From the NCBI RefSeq assembly GCF_903645285.1, contig NZ_CAHJXN010000004.1, forward strand, positions 62,305 through 126,304: a stretch of DNA of 64,000 nucleotides, given 5' to 3'. The position numbers were made by a program, and so were the translations under genes. Origin of the DNA: Streptococcus thalassemiae (lineage in GTDB: Bacteria; Bacillota; Bacilli; Lactobacillales; Streptococcaceae). The notes under the pieces were generated by a model. That model did not search any database, was not told the origin of the DNA, and was given only the letters and a program-made list of their open reading frames with translations. Positions 27,149 through 38,169 of this stretch are shown piece after piece. Within the stretch, counting starts at the first letter, position 1. Each line of letters begins with the position of its first letter.

Positions 27149-27616
27149 CTAAAAAATTTCTTTCTCCCAATCGTCTTCTGTACGGCGAGGATAGAAAAAT
27201 TCAGATTTGTCAGGATCTTCCATCATCTCCATCAAAGGTAACATATCATAGGCCAGATCCAAGTTTGGAATCTGGTCTTTTTGCACCCAAGAAACTTCTC
27301 CCTCTTCTGAAGAGCGAAGGGTACCAGAGAACTCAGTCGCCTTATAACAAATGACAATGTAGCGCCCACCTGTATCTAGTGGCCAATTTTTAATGCCGAC
27401 AAGTTGAGGATTTTGAATAGTCAATCCTGTTTCTTCGTAGATTTCACGAATGACAGACTCCGCAAAAGCCTCACCATTTTCAACATGACCTCCAGGAAAG
27501 GCATAACCTGACCAGCGATTGGTTTCAGGAGCGCGATACTGCATCACCACGCGCTGAGTTTCGAGGTCTTCAATCAGACAAATATTTGTTAAAATCGTTA
27601 ATTGGGAACGGGACAT
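27149..27616 (-). CDS. mutX: NUDIX hydrolase, 8-oxo-dGTP diphosphatase MutX
   Basis: The 155-residue protein has a complete NUDIX box: GGHVENGEAFAESV followed by REIYEETGL. It matches pneumococcal MutX, which hydrolyses 8-oxo-dGTP and works with MutY in avoiding oxidative mutations. It ends with an intrinsic terminator at 26981. About 150 bases of its 3' end are duplicated at 25905-26057. Confidence 0.93.
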   Translation of the reverse strand: MSRSQLTILTNICLIEDLETQRVVMQYRAPETNRWSGYAFPGGHVENGEAFAESVIREIYEETGLTIQNPQLVGIKNWPLDTGGRYIVICYKATEFSGTLRSSEEGEVSWVQKDQIPNLDLAYDMLPLMEMMEDPDKSEFFYPRRTEDDWEKEIF

Positions 27617-27639
27617 AAATTTACTCGCTTTCTAAATAT

Positions 27640-29086
27640 TTAAATATAGAAATCAAGTATTTCTATATCATCAAAAACATCAAAATCCAAGTCATAAATA
27701 AATGATATTTCAAAAGTAGCATCTAATTCTGATGACTCATACTCAAATTCTGTATCTCCAACTTCTTCGTAGAAAGGGCTCTTGGTAACAATATTAAAGT
27801 CTATATTCACATCAATGCTTGCTTTACACTTAATTTCATAAAAGTCATCTTCAAATGTGTATTCTTCAATCTCCACTCCTGTAATCGTTACATATTCAAA
27901 TTCTCCCCAACCTAAATCACCATAGTCATTTTCAAAATTCATGTTTGGCAGTTCACTTTTTAAGTATTCCTCTATTACATCACTAATTCCATAATCATTT
28001 TCTACAATTTTTAATAATTCAGAAACATCTGTGACTTTTCTTCTTTTGATTACAGATGATATACTACTTATTGATTGAGAAGGCGATTTTACTAAAGGTT
28101 TTACTGTACTATCATTTAGAGAAGGTGATACTATTTTAGCAAAATCTAGTAGTGTATCACTAATAGATTTTGCTACTTGAGATGATACTTCCTCTTGTGA
28201 GAATTGTTTCATGAATTCCAGTTCATCCATTAAATAAAAATCTGCTCCAGTCTCATTTTTCATTTCCTCAATAAGTTCAATCCTTGGACCAATAATCTGA
28301 TATTTCTCCTTACCATTTCCATCATTTCCAACACAAACTTTATAGTTTAAATCGGTTTTACTATCCTGTTTTCCATCAGAGGTTACAAAAATTACATGTT
28401 TGATTCTATCTTCCTTTGCTTTGCTAATTATATCCTTCCAAATAATTAAATCTCCAAACTTTTGTTGGTACTTTATACCATTATAACTTCTTGATAATTT
28501 TTTATTAGCATCATTAAAACCAGGTGGTATCCCATTTTTATATCTTTCTTCTCCCTCCTTTTCAATTTTTGTAATCATATCTTGAGTATATCGCTCTCCT
28601 GTTTTACTCTCCATAATTTGAATCAAAATTTTAAAGGTATTTTTTTGATTATCGCTAATTGATGAAATCTTTTCAATAAGTTTGGCTTCTATGTCAAGTT
28701 TATCGGAATTCAATAAATTTGATAAGAATGTAGTTAATTCGTTTTGTTGTAAATCATTTCTAAAGGTGAGACTTGAAAATAGCTTTTTGAATCCGACTTC
28801 ACCTTATTCCAATTCTTGCTGAAATCATTTTTAAACTTTGTCACATTTATTTCATTCAATAACAATGTTTCGGATTTATGAAAGTGGAATTCTAAAGCTA
28901 CAAGATATGGAATATAAATTTTATCTTGTACTTTGAATTATCTCAAAATATTCTTTTGATGCTTCTGGTGTAAACCTAAATACACAATGAATTAGTATCA
29001 AACACAATAATTGTATTTTCATTTGTCATATTTTCTTTATTAAATGGTTCTCTGTAAAAACCATAAAATTCTTCTTTATAGTCCAT
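27640..29086 (-). pseudogene. Frameshifted PIN-like (PIN_8/DUF4935) protein
   Basis: A minus-strand gene starts at ATG 29086 (MDYKEEFYGFYREPFNKEN, with GGGAGA upstream) and reads into the PIN motif IIVFDTNSL, then stops by frameshift near 28983. The reading continues in other frames (FRFTPEASKEYFEIIQ; IYIPYLVALEFHFHKS; KKLFSSLTFRNDLQQN), with shifts near 28927 and 28793. The final open frame (27640 to about 28790) holds the second half: PPGFND, FGDLIIWKDII, HVIFVTSDGKQD and GPRIELIEEM, typical of the PIN_8 domain, then an acidic C-terminal region. PIN proteins are metal-dependent RNases and some act in defence. As sequenced it should be inactive. Confidence 0.8.
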
Positions 29087-29101
29087 CTTTTTTCTATCTC
29101 C

Positions 29102-31090
29102 CTAATCCAAGGCCTTTACTTCCAGCATCATATCACGAATCTGTGCTGCTAGTTCAAAGTCAAGCACTTCGACGGCTTCTTGCATTTGTTTTTCGAGTTT
29201 CTTGACTAGTTCTTTGCGCTCTTGCTTATTGAGGCTATTGATATCAACTTCCTTGTCTTCTTCCTTAGCAACTGCCTTGGTTACGGCAATCAGGTCACGG
29301 ATTTCTTTCTTAATGGTTTGTGGCACGATACCATGTTCTTCATTATAGGCCATCTGGATTTTGCGACGACGGGCCGTTTCATCGATAGCACGTTGCATAG
29401 ACTGGGTCATAGTATCTGCATACATGATAACATGCCCTTCGCTGTTACGGGCAGCACGGCCAATGGTCTGGATAAGGCCACGTTCATTACGAAGGAAACC
29501 TTCCTTGTCAGCATCGAGAATGGCAACCAAGCTCACTTCAGGAACATCAATCCCTTCACGGAGGAGGTTGATTCCGACCAAGACATCAAAGACACCCAAG
29601 CGCAGGTCACGGATAATCTCAGTCCGCTCCAATGTCTTGATATCCGAGTGCATGTACTTGACCTTGATACCCATTTCCTTGAAGTAGTCGGTCAAGTCTT
29701 CTGCCATCTTCTTGGTCAAGGTTGTGATAAAGGTACGCTCGTTCTTTTCAACACGGGCATTGATTTCACCTAAAAGGTCATCAATCTGTCCCATTGTCGG
29801 ACGGACTTCCACCTCAGGATCCAAAAGACCTGTCGGACGAATGATTTGCTCAATCACTGTCTCGGTCTGTTCATTTTCATAGTCACCAGGTGTCGCTGAA
29901 ACGTAAACAATCTGATGCACATGGCTTTCAAACTCTTCACGACGGAGAGGTCGATTGTCCAAAGCTGATGGCAAACGGAAACCATAATTAACCAGCATTT
30001 CCTTACGCGAACGGTCCCCATTGTACATGCCCTTGATCTGCCCCATAGTCATGTGACTCTCGTCAATCATAATCAAAAAATCATCTGGGAAGAAGTCGAG
30101 AAGCGTATAAGGAGGCTCACCTTCGCTACGACCATCCATGTGACGAGAATAATTTTCAACCCCGTTAGTATAGCCCATCTCACGCAACATTTCAATATCA
30201 TACTCTGTCCGCTGTTTCAAACGCTGGGCTTCAAGTAATTTACCTTCCTTTTCAAAGATAGCTAACTGCTCCTCCAACTCGGCCTGAATCTTGGCAATGG
30301 CAACTTCCATGTGGTCATCATTGGTCACAAAGTGAGTAGCTGGGAAAATAGCCAAATGATCCACTTCTCCTAAGACCTGACCTGTCAGAGCCTCAACTTC
30401 ACGAATACGGTCAATTTCGTCTCCAAAAAATTCTACTCGAAAGGCGTGTTCATCACGAGATGCTGGGAAAATCTCCACTACATCCCCACGCACACGAAAT
30501 CTTCCCCGTTGGAAATCAATATCATTACGTTCAAACTGGATATCAACCAAGTCATGCAAGAGTTTATCACGAGAAATCTCTAGACCAGGACGGAGACTCA
30601 CGACACTATCAGCGTATTCCTTGGGCGAACCCAAACCATAGATACAAGAGACTGAGGCCACGACAATAACATCATTACGCTCCAAAAGGGCTGAAGTCGC
30701 TGAGTGACGGAGCTTGTCAATCTCGTCATTGACAGAACTATCCTTCTCAATATAGGTATCGCTTGAAGGTACATAGGCCTCTGGCTGGTAATAATCATAG
30801 TAGGATACGAAGTACTCAACAGCATTTTCAGGGAAAAATTCCTTAAACTCCCCATAGAGCTGTCCTGCTAGAGTTTTATTGTGGGCAATAACCAGAGTTG
30901 GTTTATTGACTTTGGAAATGACTTGACTCATGGTATAGGTCTTCCCTGTACCAGTCGCCCCCATCAGAATCTGAGCTTTTTCTCCCCCCTCGATATTATC
31001 AACCAACTGCTCAATAGCTTGAGGTTGGTCTCCTGAAGGTTGATATTTTGATACTAGTTTAAATTGATTATCTGTAATGCGGTTAATCAT
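29102..31090 (-). CDS. uvrB: Excinuclease ABC subunit B
   Basis: The 662-residue protein is complete: P-loop GATGTGKT, the beta-hairpin [12 protein letters not shown] that clamps DNA, the DESH box (MIDESHMT), motif [11 protein letters not shown] and the C-terminal UVR domain for UvrC contact. It verifies DNA damage in nucleotide excision repair with UvrA and UvrC, which are outside this window. The broken PIN-like gene follows 15 bases after its stop. Confidence 0.98.
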   Translation of the reverse strand: MINRITDNQFKLVSKYQPSGDQPQAIEQLVDNIEGGEKAQILMGATGTGKTYTMSQVISKVNKPTLVIAHNKTLAGQLYGEFKEFFPENAVEYFVSYYDYYQPEAYVPSSDTYIEKDSSVNDEIDKLRHSATSALLERNDVIVVASVSCIYGLGSPKEYADSVVSLRPGLEISRDKLLHDLVDIQFERNDIDFQRGRFRVRGDVVEIFPASRDEHAFRVEFFGDEIDRIREVEALTGQVLGEVDHLAIFPATHFVTNDDHMEVAIAKIQAELEEQLAIFEKEGKLLEAQRLKQRTEYDIEMLREMGYTNGVENYSRHMDGRSEGEPPYTLLDFFPDDFLIMIDESHMTMGQIKGMYNGDRSRKEMLVNYGFRLPSALDNRPLRREEFESHVHQIVYVSATPGDYENEQTETVIEQIIRPTGLLDPEVEVRPTMGQIDDLLGEINARVEKNERTFITTLTKKMAEDLTDYFKEMGIKVKYMHSDIKTLERTEIIRDLRLGVFDVLVGINLLREGIDVPEVSLVAILDADKEGFLRNERGLIQTIGRAARNSEGHVIMYADTMTQSMQRAIDETARRRKIQMAYNEEHGIVPQTIKKEIRDLIAVTKAVAKEEDKEVDINSLNKQERKELVKKLEKQMQEAVEVLDFELAAQIRDMMLEVKALD

Positions 31091-31146
31091 AAGAATCCTC
31101 TCTCCATGTGCTATTCCTATTTTAGCATACTTGTAGCATTTTCACG

Positions 31147-31177
31147 AAGAAAAGGACGGACCGAAGTCACATCCTTT
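31147..31177 (-). terminator. Terminator overlapping the stop of the CPBP gene
   Basis: On the minus strand AAAGGA / TCCTTT and GAC-TTCG-GTC arms are followed by TTTCTTC. The TGA stop at 31167-31169 lies inside the hairpin. Confidence 0.6.
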
Positions 31178-32120
31178 CATTTTCTTTCTTTAATTGATAA
31201 GCGAGATAAAGAATCAGCAGAAACAAAATAATACTGGACACGATGGAACCCTCAATACCAAAAGACCCACCAGATAGCCAGTCTTGATTGCCTTGTGGAG
31301 TAAATTTCATGATTGATGTTCCTGAAGACTGACCACTAACTAATACTCCAAAGAGGTTTCCCTGTGCGAAATTCCAAGCTCCATGAATACCACCTATACC
31401 CCATATAGTATCTGTTTTAAGAAGATATAGGGACATGGCAACTCCGAATAAAAAGAGATCAATTGCAGATAAGAAAGTTATGCCTGGATTTCCTAAATGA
31501 AGTAAGGTAAAGAGACTACTAGATATGATAATAGCGACTTTAATATTGGTTCTCTTAGCCAATTGTGGAATCAGCCAAGCACGAGTAACCAATTCTTCTG
31601 CCGTTCCTTGTAAAATCCAAAATGGAATGGTAAAAATGACAAAGATAAGCGAATAAGTATCCAAGTGAATGGAGTCAAATTGATACTGCCCCAACACTAC
31701 TAGTCCAGCCAAAGCAAGTATAAAGAGGGATAGACCAAGACCGTATCCTTTAAATAAGGCACTTAAAAAATTTTCTTTATAGAATCCCAAGGTTCGAATC
31801 GGTCTTTTCTCTACTTTTCTAGTCCATCTAAACACAGTTAAGATGATAAAACCAAAGGACAGTAAATCTAAAATTAAATGAAAGTCACTTGTTTTATCCA
31901 TCAAGCTCTGATGCAAGGTCTGTAAGTAGCTTGCAAGATTTTGACCAGCCTCTCCAAAATTTCTAAAAAGTCCGATGAGAGCTAACAAACTAATACCATA
32001 CAGAGTAAAAGCCACAAACTCTCCTATGAAGACAAAAGCAAAGGCTAACAAGGGGCTTGTGTAAATGTTTAAACTCATTTTTGAAGCTTGGAAGTCTTTA
32101 AATATTCTTTTGTTCTTCAT
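31167..32120 (-). CDS. CPBP-family intramembrane protease
   Basis: The 317-residue protein has about eight hydrophobic segments and the CPBP (Abi/CAAX protease) motifs EELVTRAW (motif 1, Glu-Glu and Arg) and FTLLHLGN (motif 2, His). In streptococci such proteins are often linked to bacteriocin self-immunity or membrane-protein processing; nothing nearby defines the substrate. It is divergent from glnHP and probably monocistronic. Confidence 0.82.
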   Translation of the reverse strand: MKNKRIFKDFQASKMSLNIYTSPLLAFAFVFIGEFVAFTLYGISLLALIGLFRNFGEAGQNLASYLQTLHQSLMDKTSDFHLILDLLSFGFIILTVFRWTRKVEKRPIRTLGFYKENFLSALFKGYGLGLSLFILALAGLVVLGQYQFDSIHLDTYSLIFVIFTIPFWILQGTAEELVTRAWLIPQLAKRTNIKVAIIISSSLFTLLHLGNPGITFLSAIDLFLFGVAMSLYLLKTDTIWGIGGIHGAWNFAQGNLFGVLVSGQSSGTSIMKFTPQGNQDWLSGGSFGIEGSIVSSIILFLLILYLAYQLKKENERM

Positions 32121-32204
32121 ATCCCCGTCCTCTTTTCTTCTATTATATACTATTATTATAGCACTTTATAGTAGCAATTCAAGAAAGAAAAGAAAAAATC
32201 AATG

Positions 32205-32263
32205 TTATATTTTCTGACACAAAAATATAAAAATTTGCCTTTTTTTACTTTTTCTGATATAAT
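32205..32263 (+). promoter_or_regulatory. glnHP-glnQ promoter with upstream inverted repeat
   Basis: TTGCCT (32235-32240), 17 bases and TGA-TATAAT (-10 at 32258-32263) form a strong promoter. A perfect 9-bp inverted repeat TTATATTTT / AAAATATAA (32205-32213 with 32222-32230) ends four bases before the -35 and may be an operator. AAAGGAG precedes the ATG. Confidence 0.7.
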
Positions 32264-32292
32264 GGGAGAATATTCGGAAAAGGAGACTAAAA

Positions 32293-34458
32293 ATGAAGAA
32301 AAAATTTCTAGCATTTTTGCTAATTTTATTCCCAATTTTCTCATTAGGTATTGCCAAAGCTGAAACGATTAAGATTGTTTCTGATACCGCCTATGCACCT
32401 TTTGAGTTTAAAGATTCAGATCAAACTTATAAAGGAATTGATGTTGACATTATTAACAAAGTCGCTGAGATTAAAGGCTGGAACATTCAGATGTCTTATC
32501 CTGGATTTGACGCAGCGGTCAATGCGGTTCAAGCTGGTCAAGCTGACGCTATTATGGCAGGGATGACAAAGACGAAAGAACGTGAAAAAGTCTTCACCAT
32601 GTCTGATACTTACTATGATACAAAAGTTGTCATTGCAACTACAAAGGCACACAAGATTAGTCAGTACGATCAATTGTCTGGTAAAACTGTTGGTGTTAAA
32701 AATGGAACAGCCGCTCAACGTTTCCTAGAAACGATTAAAGATAAATACGGCTTTACTATTAAAACATTTGACACTGGTGATTTGATGAACAACAGCTTAA
32801 GTGCTGGTTCAATTGATGCCATGATGGATGATAAACCTGTTATCGAGTATGCCATTAACCAAGGTCAAGACCTCCATATTGAAATGGATGGTGAAGCTGT
32901 AGGGAGTTTTGCTTTCGGTGTTAAAAAAGGTAGCAAATACGAGCACCTAGTTACTGAATTTAACCAAGCCTTGGCTGAAATGAAAAAAGATGGTAGTCTT
33001 GATAAAATCATTAAGAAATGGACTGCTTCATCATCTTCAGCAGTGCCAACTACATATACTCTAGCAGGCTTAAAAGCCATTCCTGTTAAAGCTAAATATA
33101 TCATTGCCAGCGATTCTTCTTTTGCACCTTTTGTTTTCCAAAACTCAAGTAACCAATTTACTGGTATTGATATGGAATTGATTAAGGCAATCGCTAAAGA
33201 CCAAGGTTTTGAAATTGAAATCACCAACCCTGGTTTCGATGCCGCTATCAGTGCTGTTCAAGCTGGACAAGCTGATGGTATCATTGCTGGTATGTCTGTC
33301 ACAGATGCTCGTAAGGCAACTTTTGACTTCTCAGAATCCTACTACACTGCCAATACTATCCTTGGTGTCAAAGAATCAAGCACCATTGCTTCTTATGAGG
33401 ATTTGAAAGGAAAGACAGTTGGTGTTAAAAACGGAACTGCTTCTCAAACCTTCCTAACAGAAAATCAAAGCAAATACGGTTACAAAATCAAAACCTTCGC
33501 TGATGGTTCATCAATGTATGACAGTTTAAACACTGGGGCAATCGATGCCGTTATGGATGATGAACCTGTTCTCAAATATTCTATCAGCCAAGGGCAAAAA
33601 TTGAAAACACCAATCGCTGGAACTCCAATCGGTGAAACAGCCTTTGCCGTTAAAAAAGGAGCAAATCCAGAATTGATTGAAATGTTCAATAACGGACTTG
33701 CTAACCTTAAAGCAAACGGTGAATTCCAAAAGATTCTTGACAAATACCTAGCTAACGAATCTTCAACTGCATCAACAAGCACTGTTGATGAGACAACTAT
33801 CTGGGGCTTGCTTCAAAACAACTACAAACAACTCCTTAGCGGGCTTGGTATCACTCTTGCTCTAGCTCTTATCTCATTTGCTATTGCTATTGTTATCGGA
33901 ATTATCTTCGGTATGTTTAGTGTCAGCCCGTATAAATCTCTTCGTGTGATTTCTGAGATTTTCGTTGACGTTATTCGAGGTATTCCATTGATGATTCTTG
34001 CAGCCTTCATCTTCTGGGGAATTCCAAACTTCATCGAGTCTATTACAGGCCAACAAAGTCCAATTAACGACTTTGTAGCTGGTACTATTGCCCTTTCTCT
34101 CAATGCAGCGGCTTACATCGCTGAAATCGTTCGTGGTGGTATTCAGGCCGTTCCAGTTGGCCAAATGGAAGCCAGTCGAAGCTTGGGTATCTCTTATGGA
34201 AAAACTATGCGTAAGATTATCTTGCCACAAGCAACTAAATTGATGTTGCCAAACTTTGTTAACCAATTCGTTATCGCACTTAAAGATACAACCATCGTAT
34301 CTGCTATCGGTTTGGTTGAACTCTTCCAAACTGGTAAGATTATCATTGCCCGTAACTACCAAAGTTTCAAGATGTATGCAATCCTTGCTATCTTCTATCT
34401 TGTAATTATCACACTTTTGACTAAACTAGCGAAACGCTTAGAAAAGAGGATTCGTTAA
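32293..34458 (+). CDS. glnHP: Glutamine-type ABC transporter: two binding domains fused to permease
   Basis: The 721-residue protein begins with a signal peptide ([23 protein letters not shown] region, no lipobox). Two tandem type-3 substrate-binding domains follow (about 24-250 and 262-490), each with the AP-F and GFD motifs, and then a HisM/GlnP-type permease domain (about 505-720; EAA-loop region [14 protein letters not shown]). This is the GlnP layout of lactic acid bacteria, where the two domains differ in affinity for glutamine, glutamate or asparagine. It overlaps glnQ by one base (TAATG). Confidence 0.92.
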   Translation: MKKKFLAFLLILFPIFSLGIAKAETIKIVSDTAYAPFEFKDSDQTYKGIDVDIINKVAEIKGWNIQMSYPGFDAAVNAVQAGQADAIMAGMTKTKEREKVFTMSDTYYDTKVVIATTKAHKISQYDQLSGKTVGVKNGTAAQRFLETIKDKYGFTIKTFDTGDLMNNSLSAGSIDAMMDDKPVIEYAINQGQDLHIEMDGEAVGSFAFGVKKGSKYEHLVTEFNQALAEMKKDGSLDKIIKKWTASSSSAVPTTYTLAGLKAIPVKAKYIIASDSSFAPFVFQNSSNQFTGIDMELIKAIAKDQGFEIEITNPGFDAAISAVQAGQADGIIAGMSVTDARKATFDFSESYYTANTILGVKESSTIASYEDLKGKTVGVKNGTASQTFLTENQSKYGYKIKTFADGSSMYDSLNTGAIDAVMDDEPVLKYSISQGQKLKTPIAGTPIGETAFAVKKGANPELIEMFNNGLANLKANGEFQKILDKYLANESSTASTSTVDETTIWGLLQNNYKQLLSGLGITLALALISFAIAIVIGIIFGMFSVSPYKSLRVISEIFVDVIRGIPLMILAAFIFWGIPNFIESITGQQSPINDFVAGTIALSLNAAAYIAEIVRGGIQAVPVGQMEASRSLGISYGKTMRKIILPQATKLMLPNFVNQFVIALKDTTIVSAIGLVELFQTGKIIIARNYQSFKMYAILAIFYLVIITLLTKLAKRLEKRIR

Positions 34459-35198
34459 TGGCAAAATTAAAAATTGATGTAAATGATTTACACAAAAGCT
34501 ACGGAAAAAATGAAGTTTTAAAAGGAATTACGACCAAGTTCTATGAAGGAGATGTTGTTTGTATCATTGGTCCTTCAGGTTCTGGTAAGTCAACTTTCCT
34601 TCGTAGCCTCAATCTTTTGGAAGAAGTTACTAGCGGTCACATCACTGTGAACGGTTATGACTTAACTGAAAAAACAACCAACGTTGACCACGTCCGTGAA
34701 AATATCGGAATGGTGTTCCAACACTTCAATCTCTTCCCACACATGTCTGTATTGGACAACATCACCTTTGCTCCTATTGAGCACAAGTTGATGACTAAGG
34801 AAGAAGCTGAAAAATTGGGAATGGAGTTGCTTGAAAAGGTTGGACTAGCAGATAAGGCTAAGGCCTGTCCAGATAGCCTGTCAGGTGGTCAAAAACAACG
34901 TGTAGCCATCGCTCGTGGACTTGCAATGAATCCAGACATCATGCTCTTTGATGAACCAACTTCTGCCCTTGACCCTGAGATGGTCGGAGACGTACTAAAC
35001 GTTATGAAGGAATTGGCTGAGCAAGGTATGACCATGATTATCGTAACCCATGAGATGGGATTTGCTCGTCAGGTTGCTAACCGCGTTATCTTTACTGCAG
35101 ATGGCGAGTTCCTAGAAGACGGAACACCTGATCAAATCTTTGATAACCCTCAACACCCACGTCTGAAAGATTTCTTGGACAAGGTCTTAAACGTTTAA
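34458..35198 (+). CDS. glnQ: Amino-acid ABC transporter ATPase
   Basis: The 246-residue ATPase has Walker [10 protein letters not shown], the Q-loop [10 protein letters not shown] typical of polar amino-acid importers, the signature LSGGQKQR, Walker [15 protein letters not shown] and the switch His in VTHEMGFA. It powers the GlnHP permease, to which it is coupled by a one-base overlap. A strong terminator follows. Confidence 0.95.
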   Translation: MAKLKIDVNDLHKSYGKNEVLKGITTKFYEGDVVCIIGPSGSGKSTFLRSLNLLEEVTSGHITVNGYDLTEKTTNVDHVRENIGMVFQHFNLFPHMSVLDNITFAPIEHKLMTKEEAEKLGMELLEKVGLADKAKACPDSLSGGQKQRVAIARGLAMNPDIMLFDEPTSALDPEMVGDVLNVMKELAEQGMTMIIVTHEMGFARQVANRVIFTADGEFLEDGTPDQIFDNPQHPRLKDFLDKVLNV

Positions 35199-35202
35199 AT
35201 GC

Positions 35203-35233
35203 AAACTGTAAGGATTTCCTTGCAGTTTTTTTC
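35203..35233 (+). terminator. Terminator of glnHP-glnQ
   Basis: AAACTGTAAGGA pairs with TCCTTGCAGTTT (one G-T pair), followed by a T run. Confidence 0.88.
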
Positions 35234-35348
35234 TATCTCGTATTGGAATTTTTGATTTTTCGGAAAATTATGTTAGAATTAAGTTTATGAAATGAGGTTT
35301 CCTCATACCTAGCAAAACTAGGAATAAAAATAGAAATTAGGTAGCTAG

Positions 35349-36836
35349 ATGTCATCTAAGGTTATTGTTACAATTTTCGGTGCGAGTGGAGACCTGGCTA
35401 AACGCAAGCTCTACCCTTCCCTATTTAGACTATATAAATCCGGCAATCTTTCCAAACATTTTGCCGTTATTGGAACTGCCCGTCGTCCTTGGAGCAAGGA
35501 ATATTTTGAATCTGTTGTCGTCGAATCGATCCTTGATTTGGCAGATAGTACCGAACAGGCTCAAGAATTCGCTAGCCACTTCTACTATCAAAGTCATGAT
35601 GTCAATGATACAGAACACTATATTGCTCTACGTCAATTGCAGGCTGAACTAAATGACAAGTACCAAGCTGAACACAACAAGCTCTTCTTCTTGTCTATGG
35701 CGCCTCAGTTCTTTGGAACTATAGCAAAACACCTCAAGTCTGAAAACATTGTAGACGGTAAAGGTTTTGAACGTTTAATCGTTGAAAAACCATTTGGTAC
35801 AGATTACGCAACTGCAAGCAAGTTGAATGACGAGCTCCTAGCAACATTTGACGAAGAACAAATTTTCCGTATTGACCATTATCTTGGTAAGGAAATGATC
35901 CAAAGCATCTTTGCAGTTCGCTTTGCAAACCTGATTTTTGAAAATGTTTGGAACAAGGATTTTATCGACAATGTTCAAATTACCTTTGCGGAGCGCTTGG
36001 GTGTAGAAGAACGTGGTGGCTACTATGACCAATCTGGTGCCCTCCGCGACATGGTACAAAACCATACACTGCAACTTCTTTCTCTCCTTGCTATGGACAA
36101 ACCAGCCAGCTTCACAAAAGATGAGATCCGTGCCGAAAAGATTAAGGTCTTTAAAAACCTCTATCATCCAACTGATGAAGAACTTAAAGAACACTTTATC
36201 CGTGGTCAATACCGTTCTGGTAAGATTGATGGCATGAAATACATCTCTTATCGTAGCGAGCCAAATGTGAATCCAGAATCTACAACTGAAACCTTTGCAT
36301 CTGGTGCTTTCTTTGTAGACAGCGATCGATTCCGTGGTGTTCCTTTCTTCTTCCGTACTGGTAAACGTCTGACTGAAAAAGGAACTCATGTCAACATCGT
36401 CTTTAAACAAATGGACTCTATCTTTGGAGAACCACTTGCTCCAAACATTTTGACCATCTATATCCAACCAACAGAAGGCTTCTCTCTTAGCCTCAATGGG
36501 AAGCAAGTAGGAGAAGAATTTAACTTGGCTCCTAACTCACTTGATTACCGTACAGATGCGACCGCAACTGGTGCCTCTCCAGAACCATACGAGAAATTGA
36601 TTTATGATGTCTTAAATAACAACTCAACTAACTTTAGCCACTGGGATGAAGTTGGTGCGTCATGGAAATTGATTGACCGTATCGAAGAACTCTGGGCTGA
36701 AAATGGTGCCCCACTTCATGACTATAAAGCTGGAAGCATGGGACCTCAAGCAAGTTTTGACTTACTTGAAAAATTTGGTGCCAAATGGACTTGGCAACCA
36801 GATATCGCCTATCGTCAAGATGGTCGTTTAGAATAA
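35349..36836 (+). CDS. zwf: Glucose-6-phosphate 1-dehydrogenase
   Basis: The 495-residue protein has the nucleotide-binding GASGDLAKRKLYPSL start, the active-site signature RIDHYLGKE and EKPFGTD. It oxidises glucose-6-phosphate to 6-phosphogluconolactone, giving NADPH for the oxidative pentose phosphate route. It is monocistronic and shares a bidirectional terminator with the convergent ftsY. Confidence 0.97.
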   Translation: MSSKVIVTIFGASGDLAKRKLYPSLFRLYKSGNLSKHFAVIGTARRPWSKEYFESVVVESILDLADSTEQAQEFASHFYYQSHDVNDTEHYIALRQLQAELNDKYQAEHNKLFFLSMAPQFFGTIAKHLKSENIVDGKGFERLIVEKPFGTDYATASKLNDELLATFDEEQIFRIDHYLGKEMIQSIFAVRFANLIFENVWNKDFIDNVQITFAERLGVEERGGYYDQSGALRDMVQNHTLQLLSLLAMDKPASFTKDEIRAEKIKVFKNLYHPTDEELKEHFIRGQYRSGKIDGMKYISYRSEPNVNPESTTETFASGAFFVDSDRFRGVPFFFRTGKRLTEKGTHVNIVFKQMDSIFGEPLAPNILTIYIQPTEGFSLSLNGKQVGEEFNLAPNSLDYRTDATATGASPEPYEKLIYDVLNNNSTNFSHWDEVGASWKLIDRIEELWAENGAPLHDYKAGSMGPQASFDLLEKFGAKWTWQPDIAYRQDGRLE

Positions 36837-36875
36837 AAAAAATTTCCTGCAAGTTTGTAGCTTGCAGGATTTTTG
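36835..36875. terminator. Bidirectional terminator between zwf and ftsY
   Basis: TCCTGCAAG pairs perfectly with CTTGCAGGA (36845-36853 with 36861-36869). TTTTT follows on plus and a longer T run on minus, so it can serve both convergent genes. Confidence 0.88.
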
Positions 36876-36882
36876 CTTCTGA

Positions 36883-38166
36883 TTAGATTAAGCCTTCCAA
36901 GAGACCCTTCATAAAGTTTTCTGAGTTAAACTCTCCAATATCATCGATTTTTTCACCAAAACCAATCAATTTTACAGGAATATTGAGTTCTTCACGGATG
37001 GCTAGAACCACACCACCTCGAGCAGTTCCATCAATCTTAGTCAAGACAATTCCAGTTAATGGCGTTATTTTTGAAAATTCTTTGGCCTGTACAAGAGCGT
37101 TTTGACCTGTTGATGCATCCAGAGCCAAGAAGGTTTCATGGGGTGCCTCTGGAACAACACGCTTGATGATACGACCAATCTTTTCCAACTCAGCCATGAG
37201 GTTATCCTTATTTTGCAGACGACCAGCGGTATCAATCATGAGAATATCAATACCTTCAGCTACGGCACGTTCCATGCCATCAAAGACTACGCTGGCTGGG
37301 TCAGCTTTTTCAGGTCCAGTCACAACTGGAACATCCACACGGCGTCCCCATTCTGCTAATTGGGCAACGGCACCAGCACGGAAGGTATCTGCCGCAACCA
37401 ACATGACCTTCTTCCCAGCTTGTTTGTAGCGGTGGGCTAGTTTCCCGATAGAAGTTGTTTTCCCAACACCATTCACACCAACGAAGAGCATGACAGTCAA
37501 GCCCTCTTGGAAGTGGATGCTTTCATCGTAGTTTCCATCCTTTTCATAAAGCTCAACCAATTTCTCAATGATAACACGGCGAAGGGCATCAGGTTTCTTG
37601 GCGTTTTCAAGCTTGGCTTCGTAGCGTAGCTCCTCGGTTAAGTTAGAAGCGACCTGTACACCAACGTCACTCATGATCAGCAGTTCTTCCAGTTCCTCGA
37701 AGAATTCTTCATCGACAGAGCGGAAATTGGCAAAGAAGGCATTCAAGCGGGCACCGAAGCCTGTGCGAGTTTTCTTGAGACTGCGGTCATATTTTTCCTG
37801 AACAGTTTCTTCTTCTTGAGACCTTTCTGGTTCAAGCACTTCAGAACTATTTTCTTCTACAGTCTCTAGGAGCTCAGTATTCTCTTCCTCTGGGACTTCT
37901 TCTGAGTTTGGCAATTCTTCCACTTGTTGAACTTCTACAACTGGCTCTGAATCCTGACTCTCTTCAACTGTCTCTTGATTTTCCTCTTCTTGGAGCTCAG
38001 CTTGTTCAACAATTTCAACCTCTGCTTCTTCTTGAGGAATTTCCTCAGCTTCTGTAAGGGCAGGCTCCGTATCTTCAAACAAATCAAGATTTTCCAGAGC
38101 TTCTTTTACAACTTCTTCGATTTTAGGTTCTTCTTTTTTTCCGAATAGACGGTCAAATAATCCCAT
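36883..38166 (-). CDS. ftsY: Signal recognition particle receptor FtsY
   Basis: The 427-residue protein has the amphipathic start MGLFDRLFGKKEE, a long Glu-rich A domain (about residues 15-130), then the NG domain with G1 GVNGVGKTTSIGKLA, DTFRAGA, G3 DTAGR and TKIDGTARGG. It docks SRP-ribosome complexes to the membrane. It is the last gene of the rnc-smc-HAD-HAD-ftsY operon, three bases after the preceding HAD gene. Confidence 0.97.
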   Translation of the reverse strand: MGLFDRLFGKKEEPKIEEVVKEALENLDLFEDTEPALTEAEEIPQEEAEVEIVEQAELQEEENQETVEESQDSEPVVEVQQVEELPNSEEVPEEENTELLETVEENSSEVLEPERSQEEETVQEKYDRSLKKTRTGFGARLNAFFANFRSVDEEFFEELEELLIMSDVGVQVASNLTEELRYEAKLENAKKPDALRRVIIEKLVELYEKDGNYDESIHFQEGLTVMLFVGVNGVGKTTSIGKLAHRYKQAGKKVMLVAADTFRAGAVAQLAEWGRRVDVPVVTGPEKADPASVVFDGMERAVAEGIDILMIDTAGRLQNKDNLMAELEKIGRIIKRVVPEAPHETFLALDASTGQNALVQAKEFSKITPLTGIVLTKIDGTARGGVVLAIREELNIPVKLIGFGEKIDDIGEFNSENFMKGLLEGLI

Positions 38167-38169
38167 ATC

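Noticed and set aside
27640-28713. Intact 357-residue hypothetical protein
   Set aside because: The upstream 370 bases carry the missing N-terminal half in other frames with its own start and ribosome-binding site, so this is the surviving part of a broken gene.
35838-36506. 222-codon open frame antisense to zwf
   Set aside because: Opposite-strand shadow created by zwf codon bias; no start signals or family match.
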